Positions 25,399 to 34,054 of a stretch of DNA of 64,000 nt are shown here, piece after piece. The DNA is from Streptomyces sp. V2I9 (GTDB lineage: Bacteria > Actinomycetota > Actinomycetes > Streptomycetales > Streptomycetaceae), in assembly GCF_030817475.1 (NCBI RefSeq), contig NZ_JAUSZJ010000002.1, positions 2,037,501 to 2,101,500 of the forward strand. The letters are read 5' to 3'. The position numbers and the translations under genes were made by a program. The notes under the pieces were generated by a model. The model saw only the letters and a program-made list of their open reading frames with translations. It ran no database searches and was not told where the DNA came from. Position 1 is the stretch's first letter, and each line of letters starts with the position of its first letter.

Positions 25399-26901
25399 TC
25401 AGTGGTTGCGCGGGAAGCCCAGGTCGACGCCGGCCGGGGCGTCGGCCGGGTCGGGCCAGCGGGTGGTGACGACCTTGCCGCGGGTGTAGAAGTGCACGCC
25501 GTCGTTGCCGTAGATGTGGTGGTCGCCGAAGAGCGAGTCCTTCCAGCCGCCGAAGGAGTGGTAGCCCACCGGGACGGGGATCGGGACGTTGATACCGACC
25601 ATGCCCGCCTCGACCTCCAGCTGGAAGCGGCGGGCCGCGCCGCCGTCGCGGGTGAAGATCGCGGTGCCGTTGCCGAACGGCGACGCGTTCATGAGGGCGA
25701 CGCCGTCCTCGTAGGTGTCCACGCGGAGCACGCACAGCACCGGGCCGAAGATCTCGTCCTTGTACGCGTCGGAGTCGGTGGAGACCTTGTCCAGGAGGGA
25801 CAGGCCGATCCAGTGCCCGTCCTCGAAGCCCTCGACGGTGTACCCGGTGCCGTCGAGGACGACCTCCGCGCCCTGGGCGGCGGCGCCCGTGACGTAGGAG
25901 GCGACCTTGTCGCGGTGGGCGGCGGTGATCAGCGGGCCCATCTCGGAGGCGGGGTCGTTGCCGGGACCGATCGTGATCTTCTCGGCGCGCTCGCGGATCT
26001 TCGCGACGAGTTCGTCACCGATCGCGCCGACCGCGACAACGGCGGAGATCGCCATGCAGCGCTCGCCGGCGGAGCCGTACGCCGCCGAGACCGCCGCGTC
26101 GGCGGCCGCGTCCAGGTCGGCGTCCGGGAGGACCAGCATGTGGTTCTTCGCGCCGCCGAGCGCCTGGACGCGCTTGCCGTTGGCGGAGGCCGTGGCGTGG
26201 ATGTACCGGGCGATGGGGGTGGAGCCGACGAAGGAGACGGCGGCCACGTCGGGGTGGGCGAGGAGGGCGTCCACCGCGACCTTGTCCCCGTGAACGACGT
26301 TGAGCACGCCGTCCGGAAGGCCCGCCTCCGTCGCCAGCTCGGCCAGCAGGTTGGCGGCCGAGGGGTCCTTCTCGCTGGGCTTGAGCACGAACGTGTTGCC
26401 GCACGCGACGGCCAGCGGGAACATCCACATCGGCACCATGGCCGGGAAGTTGAACGGGGTGATGCCCGCGACGACGCCCAGCGACTGGCGGATCGAGGAG
26501 ACGTCCACCCGGCTGGAGACCTGGGTGGACAGCTCGCCCTTGAGCTGGGTGGTGATCCCGCAGGCCAGCTCGACGATCTCCAGACCGCGGGCGACCTCGC
26601 CGAGCGCGTCCGAGTGCACCTTGCCGTGCTCGGCGGTGATCAGCGCGGCGATGTCGTCGCGGCGGGCGTCCAGCAGCGCCCGGTAGCGGAAGAGGACGGC
26701 GGTGCGCTGGGCGAGGGAGGACGTGCCCCAGGTCGCGTACGCGTCCTTCGCCGCCGCCACGGCCGCGTCGACCTCCTCCACGGAGGCGAGTGCGACGCGC
26801 GTGGTGACCGCGCCGGTGGCCGGGTCCGTGACGGGACCGTACTGGCCCGACGTGCCCTCCGCCGTCTTCCCGCCGATCCAGTGGTTGACGGTCTTCGTCA
26901 T
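25399..26901 (-). CDS. mmsA: CoA-acylating methylmalonate-semialdehyde dehydrogenase (mmsA/iolA)
   Basis: A 500-residue aldehyde dehydrogenase. It converts malonate or methylmalonate semialdehyde plus CoA and NAD+ to acetyl- or propionyl-CoA and CO2, the last step of inositol catabolism, also used for valine. Seen: TPFNFPAMVPMWMFPLAVA, FVGSTPIARYIH, catalytic Cys in GERCMAISA, and QALGGAKNHMLV, where the general-base Glu of ordinary ALDHs is absent, as expected for the CoA-dependent family. ATG 26901 follows AAGGAG. It is last in the operon, 34 bp after iolD. Confidence 0.95.
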   Translation of the reverse strand: MTKTVNHWIGGKTAEGTSGQYGPVTDPATGAVTTRVALASVEEVDAAVAAAKDAYATWGTSSLAQRTAVLFRYRALLDARRDDIAALITAEHGKVHSDALGEVARGLEIVELACGITTQLKGELSTQVSSRVDVSSIRQSLGVVAGITPFNFPAMVPMWMFPLAVACGNTFVLKPSEKDPSAANLLAELATEAGLPDGVLNVVHGDKVAVDALLAHPDVAAVSFVGSTPIARYIHATASANGKRVQALGGAKNHMLVLPDADLDAAADAAVSAAYGSAGERCMAISAVVAVGAIGDELVAKIRERAEKITIGPGNDPASEMGPLITAAHRDKVASYVTGAAAQGAEVVLDGTGYTVEGFEDGHWIGLSLLDKVSTDSDAYKDEIFGPVLCVLRVDTYEDGVALMNASPFGNGTAIFTRDGGAARRFQLEVEAGMVGINVPIPVPVGYHSFGGWKDSLFGDHHIYGNDGVHFYTRGKVVTTRWPDPADAPAGVDLGFPRNH

Positions 26902-26935
26902 GACGTGCTCCTTCAGGCTTCGGTCGGGCGGAGGT

Positions 26936-28891
26936 TCAGAGATGGCGGCGTCGGGCGGCGACCTGCCGGTCGTACTCCTGACGGGCGCGGACCGCCGCCG
27001 GCCGGCTCGCGGTCTCGGCTACCGGAACATCCCACCACGCCTGTGCCGGAGGGGGGCCCGACACTGTGTCGGGCGTTTCGGTCTCGACGTAGACACAAGT
27101 GGGGCCCTCGGCGTCGCGCGCCTCGGAGAGCGTCTTGCGCAGCTCGTCGACCGTCGTCGCGCGCAGGACGCGCATCCCGAGGGAGGCCGCGTTGGCGGCG
27201 AGGTCCACGGGGAGCGGCGGGCCGGTGAAGCCGCCGTCCGCGTCGCGGTGGCGGTAGGCGGTGCCGAACCGTTCGGAGCCGACCGCCTCGGAGAGCCCGC
27301 CGATGGAGGCGTACCCGTGGTTCTGGAGGATCACCAGTTTCAGCGGCAGCCCCTCCTGGACGGCGGTGACGATCTCGGTGGGGTTCATCAGGTACGTGCC
27401 GTCGCCGACGAGCGCCCAGACGGGGCGGTGCGGTGCGTCGGCCAGCAGGACGCCGATCGCCGCCGGGATCTCGTAGCCCATGCAGGAGTAGCCGTACTCC
27501 ACGTGGTACTGGTCGCGGGAGCGGGTCCGCCAGAGCTTGTGCAGGTCGCCGGGGAGGGAACCGGCGGCGTTGACCAGGATGTCGTCCTCGGTGACCAGGC
27601 CGTCCAGGATGCCGAGGACCTGCGTCTGGGTGGGGCGCGCGGTGGGGGCGGGGGTGGCGAAGGACGCCTCGACCCGTTCCTCCCACGCCTCCTTCGCCCC
27701 GGTGTACTCCGTCTCGTACGCCGGATCGACCCGGTATCCGCGTCCGGCGAGCGCAGCCGTCAGCGCCTCCAGGCCCGCGCGGGCGTCGGCCACCAGGGGG
27801 AGGGCGGCCAGCTTGTGGGCGTCGAACGCGGCGATGTTGAGGTGGAGGAAGCGGACGGCCGGGTGGGCGAAGAGGGTGCCGGAGGCGGTGGTGAAGTCGG
27901 AGAAGCGGGTGCCGACGCCGATCACCAGGTCGGCGGTGCGGGCCAGTTCGTCGGCGGTGGCGGTGCCGGTGTGGCCGATGCCGCCGACGTCGGCCGGGTG
28001 GTCGTGGCGGAGCGCCCCCTTGCCGGCCTGGGTGGAGGCGACGGGGATGCGGGTCGCGGCGGTGAACGCGGCGAGCGTCTCCTCGGCGGCGCTGTGCCGG
28101 ACCCCGCCGCCCGCGACGATCAGAGGGCGGCGGGCGGAGCGGACCGCCCGGACGGCCGCTTCCAGTTCGGCGGTGTCGGGGGCGGGCCTGCGGACGTGCC
28201 AGTCGCGCTCGGCGAAGAACTCCGCCGGCCAGTCGTACGCCTCCGCCTGGACGTCCTGGGGCAGGGCGAGCGTGACGGCCCCGGTCTCGACGGGGTCGGC
28301 GAGGACGCGCATGGCCTGCAACGCGGCCGGGATCAGCGCCTCGGGCCGGGTGATCCGGTCGAAGTAGCGCGAGACGGGGCGCAGGCAGTCGTTGACCGAC
28401 ACGTCGCCCGCGTACGGCACTTCGAGCTGTTGCAGTACGGGGTCGGCGGGCCGGGCCGCGAAGGTGTCGCCGGGCAGGAGGAGGACGGGCAGCCGGTTGA
28501 TGGTGGCGAGGGCTGCCCCGGTGACGAGGTTGGTCGCCCCCGGCCCGATGGACGTGGTCACCGCGTGCGCGGAGAGCCGCCCGGACTGGCGGGCGTACCC
28601 CACGGCCGCGTGCACCATGGCCTGTTCGCTGCGGCCCTGGAGGAACGGCATGCGGTGGCCGGAGCCGGGGCCAGCCCCGCGCGAAGGCCCCGCCTCCACG
28701 AGCGCCTGGCCGATGCCCGCGACGTTGCCGTGGCCGAAGATGCCCCACGTGGCGCTGATGAGCCGCTGCCTGTGGCCGTCGCGCTCGGTGTACTGCCGGG
28801 CCAGGAAGGCGACCAGCGCCTGGGCGGTGGTCAGCCGTCGGGTCGGGCCGTGCGGGTCGGCGGGACGGTGCGCGGGACGCTGCGGACTCAA
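26936..28891 (-). CDS. iolD: 3D-(3,5/4)-trihydroxycyclohexane-1,2-dione hydrolase (iolD), TTG start
   Basis: A ThDP-dependent enzyme of about 651 residues that opens the cyclohexane-dione ring to 5-deoxy-glucuronate. The N-terminal ThDP-binding region (LISATWGIFGHGNVAGIGQA, MPFLQGRSEQAMVHAAVGYA, SIGPGATN) and C-terminal pyrophosphate motif (GDGTYLMNPTEIVTAVQEG ... NHGYASIGGLSE) are both clear. I chose TTG 28891 because GGAGGTAA sits 5 nt upstream and no ATG/GTG fits before the conserved LTTAQALVAFLARQYTERDG. This start overlaps the iolB stop (TTGA), implying translational coupling. Confidence 0.93.
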   Translation of the reverse strand: MSPQRPAHRPADPHGPTRRLTTAQALVAFLARQYTERDGHRQRLISATWGIFGHGNVAGIGQALVEAGPSRGAGPGSGHRMPFLQGRSEQAMVHAAVGYARQSGRLSAHAVTTSIGPGATNLVTGAALATINRLPVLLLPGDTFAARPADPVLQQLEVPYAGDVSVNDCLRPVSRYFDRITRPEALIPAALQAMRVLADPVETGAVTLALPQDVQAEAYDWPAEFFAERDWHVRRPAPDTAELEAAVRAVRSARRPLIVAGGGVRHSAAEETLAAFTAATRIPVASTQAGKGALRHDHPADVGGIGHTGTATADELARTADLVIGVGTRFSDFTTASGTLFAHPAVRFLHLNIAAFDAHKLAALPLVADARAGLEALTAALAGRGYRVDPAYETEYTGAKEAWEERVEASFATPAPTARPTQTQVLGILDGLVTEDDILVNAAGSLPGDLHKLWRTRSRDQYHVEYGYSCMGYEIPAAIGVLLADAPHRPVWALVGDGTYLMNPTEIVTAVQEGLPLKLVILQNHGYASIGGLSEAVGSERFGTAYRHRDADGGFTGPPLPVDLAANAASLGMRVLRATTVDELRKTLSEARDAEGPTCVYVETETPDTVSGPPPAQAWWDVPVAETASRPAAVRARQEYDRQVAARRRHL

Positions 28892-29865
28892 GGCGTTACC
28901 TCCGGGCCGGGCGACGGATGCGCCGTGTAGAGCGGGAGTCTGGCGTCGATCGGCTCGTCCGGCCAGGTGTCGCGGATCCAGCCGTGGTCGGGATGGTCGC
29001 GGATCAGCCACGCGCGCTCCTCCCCCGGTCCCGCCATCACGTTCAGGTAGTACAGCGTCCGGCCGGGCGGGGCGATGGACGGCCCGTGCCAGCCGTCGGG
29101 GATGAGGACGGCGTCCCCGTCGCGCACTTCGGCGAGCACGTCCGTACCGCCGTCGCGCGACGGGGAGACCCGGTGGTAGCCGACCCCGCCGCCCTGCACC
29201 TCGAAGTAGTAGATCTCCTCCAGTTCGCACTCCTCGCCCGGCACGTGCTCGTCGTGTTTGTGGGGTGGGTAGGAGGACCAGTTGCCGCCGGGGGTGAGGA
29301 CCTCGACGGCGATCAGCCGGTCGCAGTCGAAGGTGTCGGCGGCGGCGAAGTTGTTCACCTGGCGCGAGCAGGTCCCGGAGCCGCGCAGCTCGACGGGTAC
29401 CTCCGGCGCGGGGCCGTAGCGAGCGGGGAGTCGTCGCTCGCACTTCGCTCCTGCCAGGGCGAAGCGGCCTCCTGCGCCGGAGGCGATCTGTGCCCGGGCG
29501 TCGCGCGGTACGTAGGCGAAGTCCGTGACCCCGCTGAACACGCTCTCCCTGCCCAGCAGTTCAAAGGTCTCACCTGCTGTACGCACCGTACAGCCACCGG
29601 CCAACGGCAGGACGATCCATTCACTACTGCCGGTGACGAGTGGGTGAACACCGCCCGGCGCCAGCTCCAGCACGCGCAGGGCCGAGCGCTCCCAGCCGGC
29701 CCGTCCGGGATCGATGTCGAGGGCGTACGCCCCGCGTGCGGCACTGCCGGACGGCAGGTGGTGGCGGCCGGCGGGAGGGGCGCCTCCGGTCCCGTGCCCG
29801 GTCCCGTGCCCGTGGCCGTGCCGGTTCCGGTGGCCGTGCTGCTGGTCCTCGTGGTGCGTGTCCAT
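28888..29865 (-). CDS. iolB: 5-deoxy-glucuronate isomerase (iolB) with His-rich N-terminus
   Basis: A 325-residue cupin that converts 5-deoxy-D-glucuronate to 2-deoxy-5-keto-D-gluconate. Diagnostic segments: NFAAADTFDCDRLIAVEVLT, GGNWSSYPPHKHDEH (metal-binding His), LEEIYYFEVQ, and IPDGWHGPSIAPPGRTLYYL. The start at ATG 29865 is preceded by AGGGAAGG. The first ~28 residues are an odd His/Gly-rich tail (MDTHHEDQQHGHRNRHGHGH...) not typical of the family. The gene lies between the Cgl0159-type aldolase (10 bp upstream) and iolD (overlap). Confidence 0.95.
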   Translation of the reverse strand: MDTHHEDQQHGHRNRHGHGHGTGHGTGGAPPAGRHHLPSGSAARGAYALDIDPGRAGWERSALRVLELAPGGVHPLVTGSSEWIVLPLAGGCTVRTAGETFELLGRESVFSGVTDFAYVPRDARAQIASGAGGRFALAGAKCERRLPARYGPAPEVPVELRGSGTCSRQVNNFAAADTFDCDRLIAVEVLTPGGNWSSYPPHKHDEHVPGEECELEEIYYFEVQGGGVGYHRVSPSRDGGTDVLAEVRDGDAVLIPDGWHGPSIAPPGRTLYYLNVMAGPGEERAWLIRDHPDHGWIRDTWPDEPIDARLPLYTAHPSPGPEVTP

Positions 29866-29875
29866 GTCGCCTTCC

Positions 29876-30784
29876 CTACCCGTCCTTCGCGGGCCGCAGC
29901 AGCGACACGGCGGTGTCCACCGCGTGCGCCACGTCGCCGTCGGCCGGGTAGAGCAAGGACCGCCCCACCACGAGTCCCCGGACGGTGGGCAGCCGCAGGG
30001 CCTCGCGCCACTTCGCGTACGCGGCGTCCTGGTCGTCGCCGACCTCACCGCCGAGCAGGACGGCGGGCAGCGTGGACGCCTCCATCACCCGGCCCATCGC
30101 CTCGGGTTCGTCGGTGACCGGGACCTTCAGCCAGGTGTACGCGGACGTCCCGCCGAGGCCCGACGCGATGGCGATGGAGGTCGCCACGGAGGCGGGGCCC
30201 AGGTCGTTGCGGAGGCGGCCCCCGACGCGGCGGCAGAGGAACGGTTCGACGAAGACGGGCAGCCGGTGCGCGGCCATCGCGTCGATGGTCCGGGCGGCGG
30301 TGTGCAGGGTGTCCAGCGATCCGGGGTCGTCGTGGTCGATGCGGAGCAGCAGCTTCCCCGCGTCGAACCCGTGGCGGACCAGGTCGTCGGGGCGGTGGCC
30401 GGTGAACCGGTCGTCGAGCTCGAACGCCGCGCCGGCCAGTCCGCCCCGGTTCATCGAGCCCATGACGACCTTGTCCTCCAGGGCTCCGAGGAGGAGCAGG
30501 TCGTCCAGGACGTCGGCGGAGGCGAGCACGCCGTCGACCCCGGGGCGGGAGAGGGCGAGGCGGAGCCGTTCCAGCAGTTCGAAGCGGTTGGCCATGGCGA
30601 GGGACCGGGCCCCCACGGCGAGCGCCCCGCGCGCGGGATGGTCGGCCGCGATGATCAACAGCCGGTCGCCGGGACGCCGGATCAGCCGCCGCCGCTTCCT
30701 TCGCGCGGCGGCCTCCGCCACGGCTTCGGGTCGCTCGGCACGCAGCCGGACGAGCGCGGAGAGGGAGGGCGCGATCGGCGTCAT
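29876..30784 (-). CDS. Cgl0159-family (beta/alpha)8 protein, probable 2-deoxy-5-keto-gluconate-6-phosphate aldolase
   Basis: 302 residues. The TIM-barrel contains LLIIAADHPARGA (first strand with Asp-His), VVMGSMNRGGLAGA, LLLRIDHDDPGSLDTL, VFVEPFL, and a catalytic-Lys-like TWLKVPVT followed by LLGGEVGDDQDAAYAKW and GLVVGRSLLYP (phosphate-binding region), a class I aldolase layout. Actinobacterial inositol operons carry this family in the place of IolJ, so the role is inferred as aldol cleavage to dihydroxyacetone phosphate and malonate semialdehyde. Its ATG overlaps the iolC stop by 4 bp. Confidence 0.88.
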   Translation of the reverse strand: MTPIAPSLSALVRLRAERPEAVAEAAARRKRRRLIRRPGDRLLIIAADHPARGALAVGARSLAMANRFELLERLRLALSRPGVDGVLASADVLDDLLLLGALEDKVVMGSMNRGGLAGAAFELDDRFTGHRPDDLVRHGFDAGKLLLRIDHDDPGSLDTLHTAARTIDAMAAHRLPVFVEPFLCRRVGGRLRNDLGPASVATSIAIASGLGGTSAYTWLKVPVTDEPEAMGRVMEASTLPAVLLGGEVGDDQDAAYAKWREALRLPTVRGLVVGRSLLYPADGDVAHAVDTAVSLLRPAKDG

Positions 30785-31854
30785 GAGCCCCCTCCGGGGC
30801 GGTGCCGGCCGGCGGAGGCCGCCGAGCCGGCCGGGGGCGCGGCGGGATCGGCGCTCGGGTCGGCGGGGTCCGGGGCGACGGCTCCGGCTGCGAGCGCCTT
30901 CTCCACCTCGTCCGGGAACGGCATCGCGGAGGAGCAGGCGAGCCGGGAGGCGACGATGGCGCCGGCCGCGTTCGCGTACCGCACGAGGCGGTCGAGGGAC
31001 CATCCGGCGAGCAGCCCGTGGCAGAGGGCGCCGCCGAACGCGTCTCCCGCGCCGAGGCCGTTGACCACCTCCACCGGCAGCGGCGGCACATCGGCGGTGG
31101 TCCCGTCGCGGTGCACGGCGAGCACGCCCTTCGGCCCCTGCTTGACGACGGCGAGCTCCACCCCGGCGGCCAGCAGGGCGCGGGCCGCCGCGTACGGTTC
31201 GCGTTCGCCCGTGGCGACGGCGCACTCGTCGATGTTGCCGACCGCGACCGTGGCGTGGGCCAGGGCCTCGCGGTACCGTGCGGGCGCCTCGCCGCTGTCG
31301 TCGCCGCCGTCCCAGAACATCGGCCGCCAGTCGAGGTCGAAGACCGTCGCCGTACGCCCCGCGCCCGCCGGGCCCTCGCCGCGCGCGGCGAGGGCGGCGA
31401 GGGTGGCGGTGCGGCTCGGTTCGGCGGAGAGCCCGGTGCCCGTCATCCAGAAGATCCTGGCGTCGCGTACCGCGTCCAGGTCGAGGTCCGGGGCGTGGAT
31501 CTCCAGGTCGGGGGCCTTGGGCCGCCGGTAGAAGTACAGCGGGAAGTCGTCCGGCGGGAAGATCTCGCAGAAGGTGACCGGGGTCGGGTACTCCGCCACG
31601 GCCGTCGCCCACCGGGGGTCCACGCCGAACCGTTCCAGCTCCTGGTGGAGGTACGCGCCGAAGGCGTCCTGTCCGGTCCGCGTGATGACGGCCGTGCGCC
31701 GTCCCAGCCGGGAGGACGCGACCGCGACATTCGCCGGGGACCCGCCGAGGAACTTGCCGAACGTCTCGACCCGCGCGAGCGGCACCCCGACCTCCAGCGG
31801 GTAGAGGTCCACCCCGATCCGCCCCATGGTGATCACGTCGTACGGCTCAGGCAT
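30781..31854 (-). CDS. iolC: 5-dehydro-2-deoxygluconokinase (iolC)
   Basis: A 357-residue PfkB-family kinase that phosphorylates 2-deoxy-5-keto-gluconate at O6. Seen: VITMGRIGVDLYP start motif, FLGGSPANVAVASSRLG, FDLDWRPMFW (typical of IolC), NIDECAVATG, VVKQGPKGVLA and the anion-hole/catalytic motif NGLGAGDAFGGAL. The last ~40 residues form a Pro/Ala tail. ATG 31854 has AAGGGA upstream. It is the first gene of the operon, read from a TTGACA/TAGACC promoter. Confidence 0.96.
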   Translation of the reverse strand: MPEPYDVITMGRIGVDLYPLEVGVPLARVETFGKFLGGSPANVAVASSRLGRRTAVITRTGQDAFGAYLHQELERFGVDPRWATAVAEYPTPVTFCEIFPPDDFPLYFYRRPKAPDLEIHAPDLDLDAVRDARIFWMTGTGLSAEPSRTATLAALAARGEGPAGAGRTATVFDLDWRPMFWDGGDDSGEAPARYREALAHATVAVGNIDECAVATGEREPYAAARALLAAGVELAVVKQGPKGVLAVHRDGTTADVPPLPVEVVNGLGAGDAFGGALCHGLLAGWSLDRLVRYANAAGAIVASRLACSSAMPFPDEVEKALAAGAVAPDPADPSADPAAPPAGSAASAGRHRPGGGS

Positions 31855-31893
31855 GCGCCATCCCTTCGACCCGTCGGCGGCCGGCTGGTCCCA

Positions 31894-31923
31894 GGTCTAG
31901 CCCCCTCGCGGGAACCCTGTCAA
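31894..31923 (-). promoter_or_regulatory. Promoter of the iol operon
   Basis: On the minus strand: -35 TTGACA (31918-31923), 18-nt spacer, -10 TAGACC (31894-31899). The predicted start near 31887 leaves a ~33-nt leader before iolC ATG 31854, containing AAGGGA. Confidence 0.75.
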
Positions 31924-31928
31924 CATTT

Positions 31929-31945
31929 TGTCCGGACATACGGAC
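31929..31945. promoter_or_regulatory. Palindromic operator candidate between the divergent iol promoters
   Basis: TGTCCGGACA (31929-31938) is a perfect 10-bp palindrome, and GTCCG...CGGAC (31930-31934 and 41-45) forms a second, overlapping inverted repeat. It lies 5 bp upstream of the iolC -35 and about 20 bp upstream of the divergent -35, as expected for a shared repressor site. The sequence suits a GntR-type regulator, but none is encoded in the window. Confidence 0.6.
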
Positions 31946-31964
31946 GTGTCCCGCGCACGTGCCC

Positions 31965-31994
31965 TTGACACCCTTCCGCGCGGGCCGTGAGGCT
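31965..31994 (+). promoter_or_regulatory. Promoter of the IolE-like gene, probably leaderless
   Basis: -35 TTGACA (31965-31970), 18-nt spacer and -10 GAGGCT (31989-31994, close to the Streptomyces TAGGCT). Transcription would begin 7-8 nt later, at or next to ATG 32002, giving a leaderless mRNA. Confidence 0.65.
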
Positions 31995-32001
31995 GGGCTT
32001 C

Positions 32002-32928
32002 ATGACCCCCTCCGCCCAGCCCTCGGCCCGTATCCGTATCGGCTCGGCCCCCGACTCGTGGGGGGTGTGGTTCCCCGACGATCCGCGGCAGGTGCCCTGG
32101 CACCGCTTCCTCGACGAGGTCGCGGAGGCCGGATACGCGTGGATCGAGCTGGGCCCGTACGGCTATCTGCCGACCGACCCGGCCCGGTTGACGGACGAGA
32201 CCCGCAGCCGGGGGCTCACGGTCTCCGCCGGAACCGTTTTCACCGGGTTGCACCACGGCCCGGACGTCTGGGACCGGACCTGGGCCCATGTCGCGGACAT
32301 CGCCGGACTGACCAGGGCCATGGGCGCCGAACACCTGGTCGTCATCCCGTCCTTCTGGCGCGACGACAAGACGGGCGAGGTGCTGGAGGACCGCACCCTC
32401 ACCCCCGCGCAGTGGCGTGATCTGACCGCGCAGACGGAGCGGCTGGGCAGGGAGGTCCGGGAGCGGTTCGGGCTGCGGATCGTCGTCCACCCGCACGCGG
32501 ACACCCACATCGACACCGAGGAGAACGTCAGCCGCTTCCTCGACGCCACCGACCCGGACCTCGTCTCGCTCTGCCTGGACACCGGGCACTACGCCTACTG
32601 CGGCGGCGACAGCGTCCGCCTCATCGAGACGTACGGGGAGCGCATCGGCTACCTCCATCTCAAGCAGGTGGACCCGGTGGTCCTCGCGGAGGTGGTGGCG
32701 GACGGGGTGCCCTTCGGCCCGGCGGTGGCGCGGGGCGTGATGTGCGAACCGCCCGGCGGGGTGCCCGCCCTGGAACCGGTCCTGGACGCGGCCCGCGCCC
32801 TGGACGTCGACCTGTTCGCGATCGTGGAGCAGGACATGTACCCGTGCCCGCCGGACAAGCCGCTCCCCATCGCCCGCCGGACCCGCGCGTTCCTCCGCTC
32901 CTGCGGCCGCCCCGGCTCACCGCTCTGA
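32002..32928 (+). CDS. TIM-barrel sugar phosphate isomerase/epimerase, IolE-like (inosose dehydratase candidate)
   Basis: About 308 residues. Xylose-isomerase-like barrel: IGSAPDSWGVWFPDD, FLDEVAEAGYAWIELGPYGYLP, GLTVSAGTVFTGLH, LVVIPSFWRDD, IVVHPHADTHIDTEE (metal ligands), LCLDTGHYAYCGGD, YLHLKQVDP and IVEQDMYPCP. The layout is that of IolE-type 2-keto-myo-inositol dehydratases, and the gene is divergent from the iol operon, so an inositol role is likely though not proven. I prefer ATG 32002 to GTG 31987 because the promoter predicts a leaderless start there. It converges on the DinB gene. Confidence 0.85.
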   Translation: MTPSAQPSARIRIGSAPDSWGVWFPDDPRQVPWHRFLDEVAEAGYAWIELGPYGYLPTDPARLTDETRSRGLTVSAGTVFTGLHHGPDVWDRTWAHVADIAGLTRAMGAEHLVVIPSFWRDDKTGEVLEDRTLTPAQWRDLTAQTERLGREVRERFGLRIVVHPHADTHIDTEENVSRFLDATDPDLVSLCLDTGHYAYCGGDSVRLIETYGERIGYLHLKQVDPVVLAEVVADGVPFGPAVARGVMCEPPGGVPALEPVLDAARALDVDLFAIVEQDMYPCPPDKPLPIARRTRAFLRSCGRPGSPL

Positions 32929-33057
32929 CCCGGAACCGGGACTCGGGGCTGTCCCGGGGCCGGGTCTCGGGAACGGGCCGGGGCCGGGTCCCGGTAACGG
33001 GCCGCCGCCCCCTCCCCGGTGCGTCCGCCGCCTCCCGCCCCGTCCACCTGGTGGCCG

Positions 33058-33579
33058 TCAGACTCCCGTACGCCCGTCGACGCGTTCGCGGATCAGGTCG
33101 GCGTGGCCGCAGTGCCGGGCGTACTCACCGATCATGTGGGTGTAGATCCAGCGCAACGTGACCTGAGCGCCCGGGAACGGGCTGGTGTCGTCGAGCGCCC
33201 GGGCCGCACAGTTCTCCCGTGCCGCCGCCACCTCTTCCTCCCACCGCGCGAGCGCCTGCCCGTAGGTGGCGTCCTCGGCGACCTCCCAGCCTCCTTCGCG
33301 TCCCTGGCCCGCGTCCCCGCCTCCGGCCGGCGGGAAGAACGGGGGGAGGTCCTCCTGTGCGAGCACCCGGCGGAACCAGTTCCGCTCGACCTCCGCGAGG
33401 TGCTGGAGCAGCCCGAGCAGGGTGATCGGCGAGGGCGCCGCGGACGCCTCCCGCAGCCCCTCCTCCGACAGGTCCGCACACTTCTGCGCGAGGGTGGCGC
33501 GGTAGAAGTCGAGCCAGCTCGCCAAGGTGGTGCGTTCGTCGGCGTCCAGCGGGGGCATCGGGCGTTCGGCAGTGCTCAT
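33058..33579 (-). CDS. DinB family protein (DUF664)
   Basis: A 173-residue four-helix protein. The conserved pattern is LASWLDFYRATLAQKCADLS, SPITLLGLLQHLAEVERNWF (first metal-site His), and TLRWIYTHMIGEYARHCGHADLIRERVDG with the two paired His residues. DinB/YfiT proteins are metal-dependent thiol S-transferases or of unknown role. The start is ATG 33579 (GGAGGG just upstream); 33588 is an alternative in frame. Monocistronic and convergent with the IolE-like gene. Confidence 0.9.
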   Translation of the reverse strand: MSTAERPMPPLDADERTTLASWLDFYRATLAQKCADLSEEGLREASAAPSPITLLGLLQHLAEVERNWFRRVLAQEDLPPFFPPAGGGDAGQGREGGWEVAEDATYGQALARWEEEVAAARENCAARALDDTSPFPGAQVTLRWIYTHMIGEYARHCGHADLIRERVDGRTGV

Positions 33580-33837
33580 GCCCTCCATCGTGGCAGCCGG
33601 GTCCGACAACGCCCGCCCACCTCTCGCTCCCGCCGGGACCACCCCTCGCACCACCGTCCTCGCTTCATCCGTTCTGTCACAGGAGTAACCGTTTCGGCAC
33701 AGATATCTCCGTTACGCGGGCCTTCTGTCACGGATGGTCGACAGCCTCACCCTGCCCGCCGCGCGGGGGCGTCGACCGGGGCTCCGCCTGAGTGATCATC
33801 AGCCGTCAGCCAGACGAAGCGGAGAGAGGTGTCATTG

Positions 33838-34029
33838 ATGACGGACAGAACGCTCTGGTCCTACAAGGACATTGCCGCGCATATCCAGGTCCAGCCGGAC
33901 ACCGTCCGCTCCTATCGCAAGCACGGCCTGCTGCCGCCGCCCGACGAGGTACGGAACGGGAAGCCGCACTGGTACGGAGACACCATCCGCGCCTGGGTCG
34001 CCTCCCGCCCCCGCAACCGGGGCCGCTGA
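33838..34029 (+). CDS. Small helix-turn-helix DNA-binding protein
   Basis: A 63-residue protein consisting of one winged HTH: WSYKDIAAHIQVQPDTVRSYRKHGLLPPPDE, then HWYGDTIRAWVASRPRNRG. The arrangement resembles MerR/AlpA-excisionase-like domains with 'W....I..W...RP' at the end. ATG 33838 is preceded by GGAGAGAGG. There is no integrase or prophage nearby, so I infer a stand-alone regulator. It is convergent with the methyltransferase gene. Confidence 0.8.
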   Translation: MTDRTLWSYKDIAAHIQVQPDTVRSYRKHGLLPPPDEVRNGKPHWYGDTIRAWVASRPRNRGR

Positions 34030-34054
34030 GGCCCCGGTTGCGCGCGCCCGCCCG

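Noticed and set aside
33838..34029. Excisionase of a prophage
   Set aside because: The HTH fits AlpA/MerR-like proteins, but there is no integrase, att duplication or phage gene nearby.
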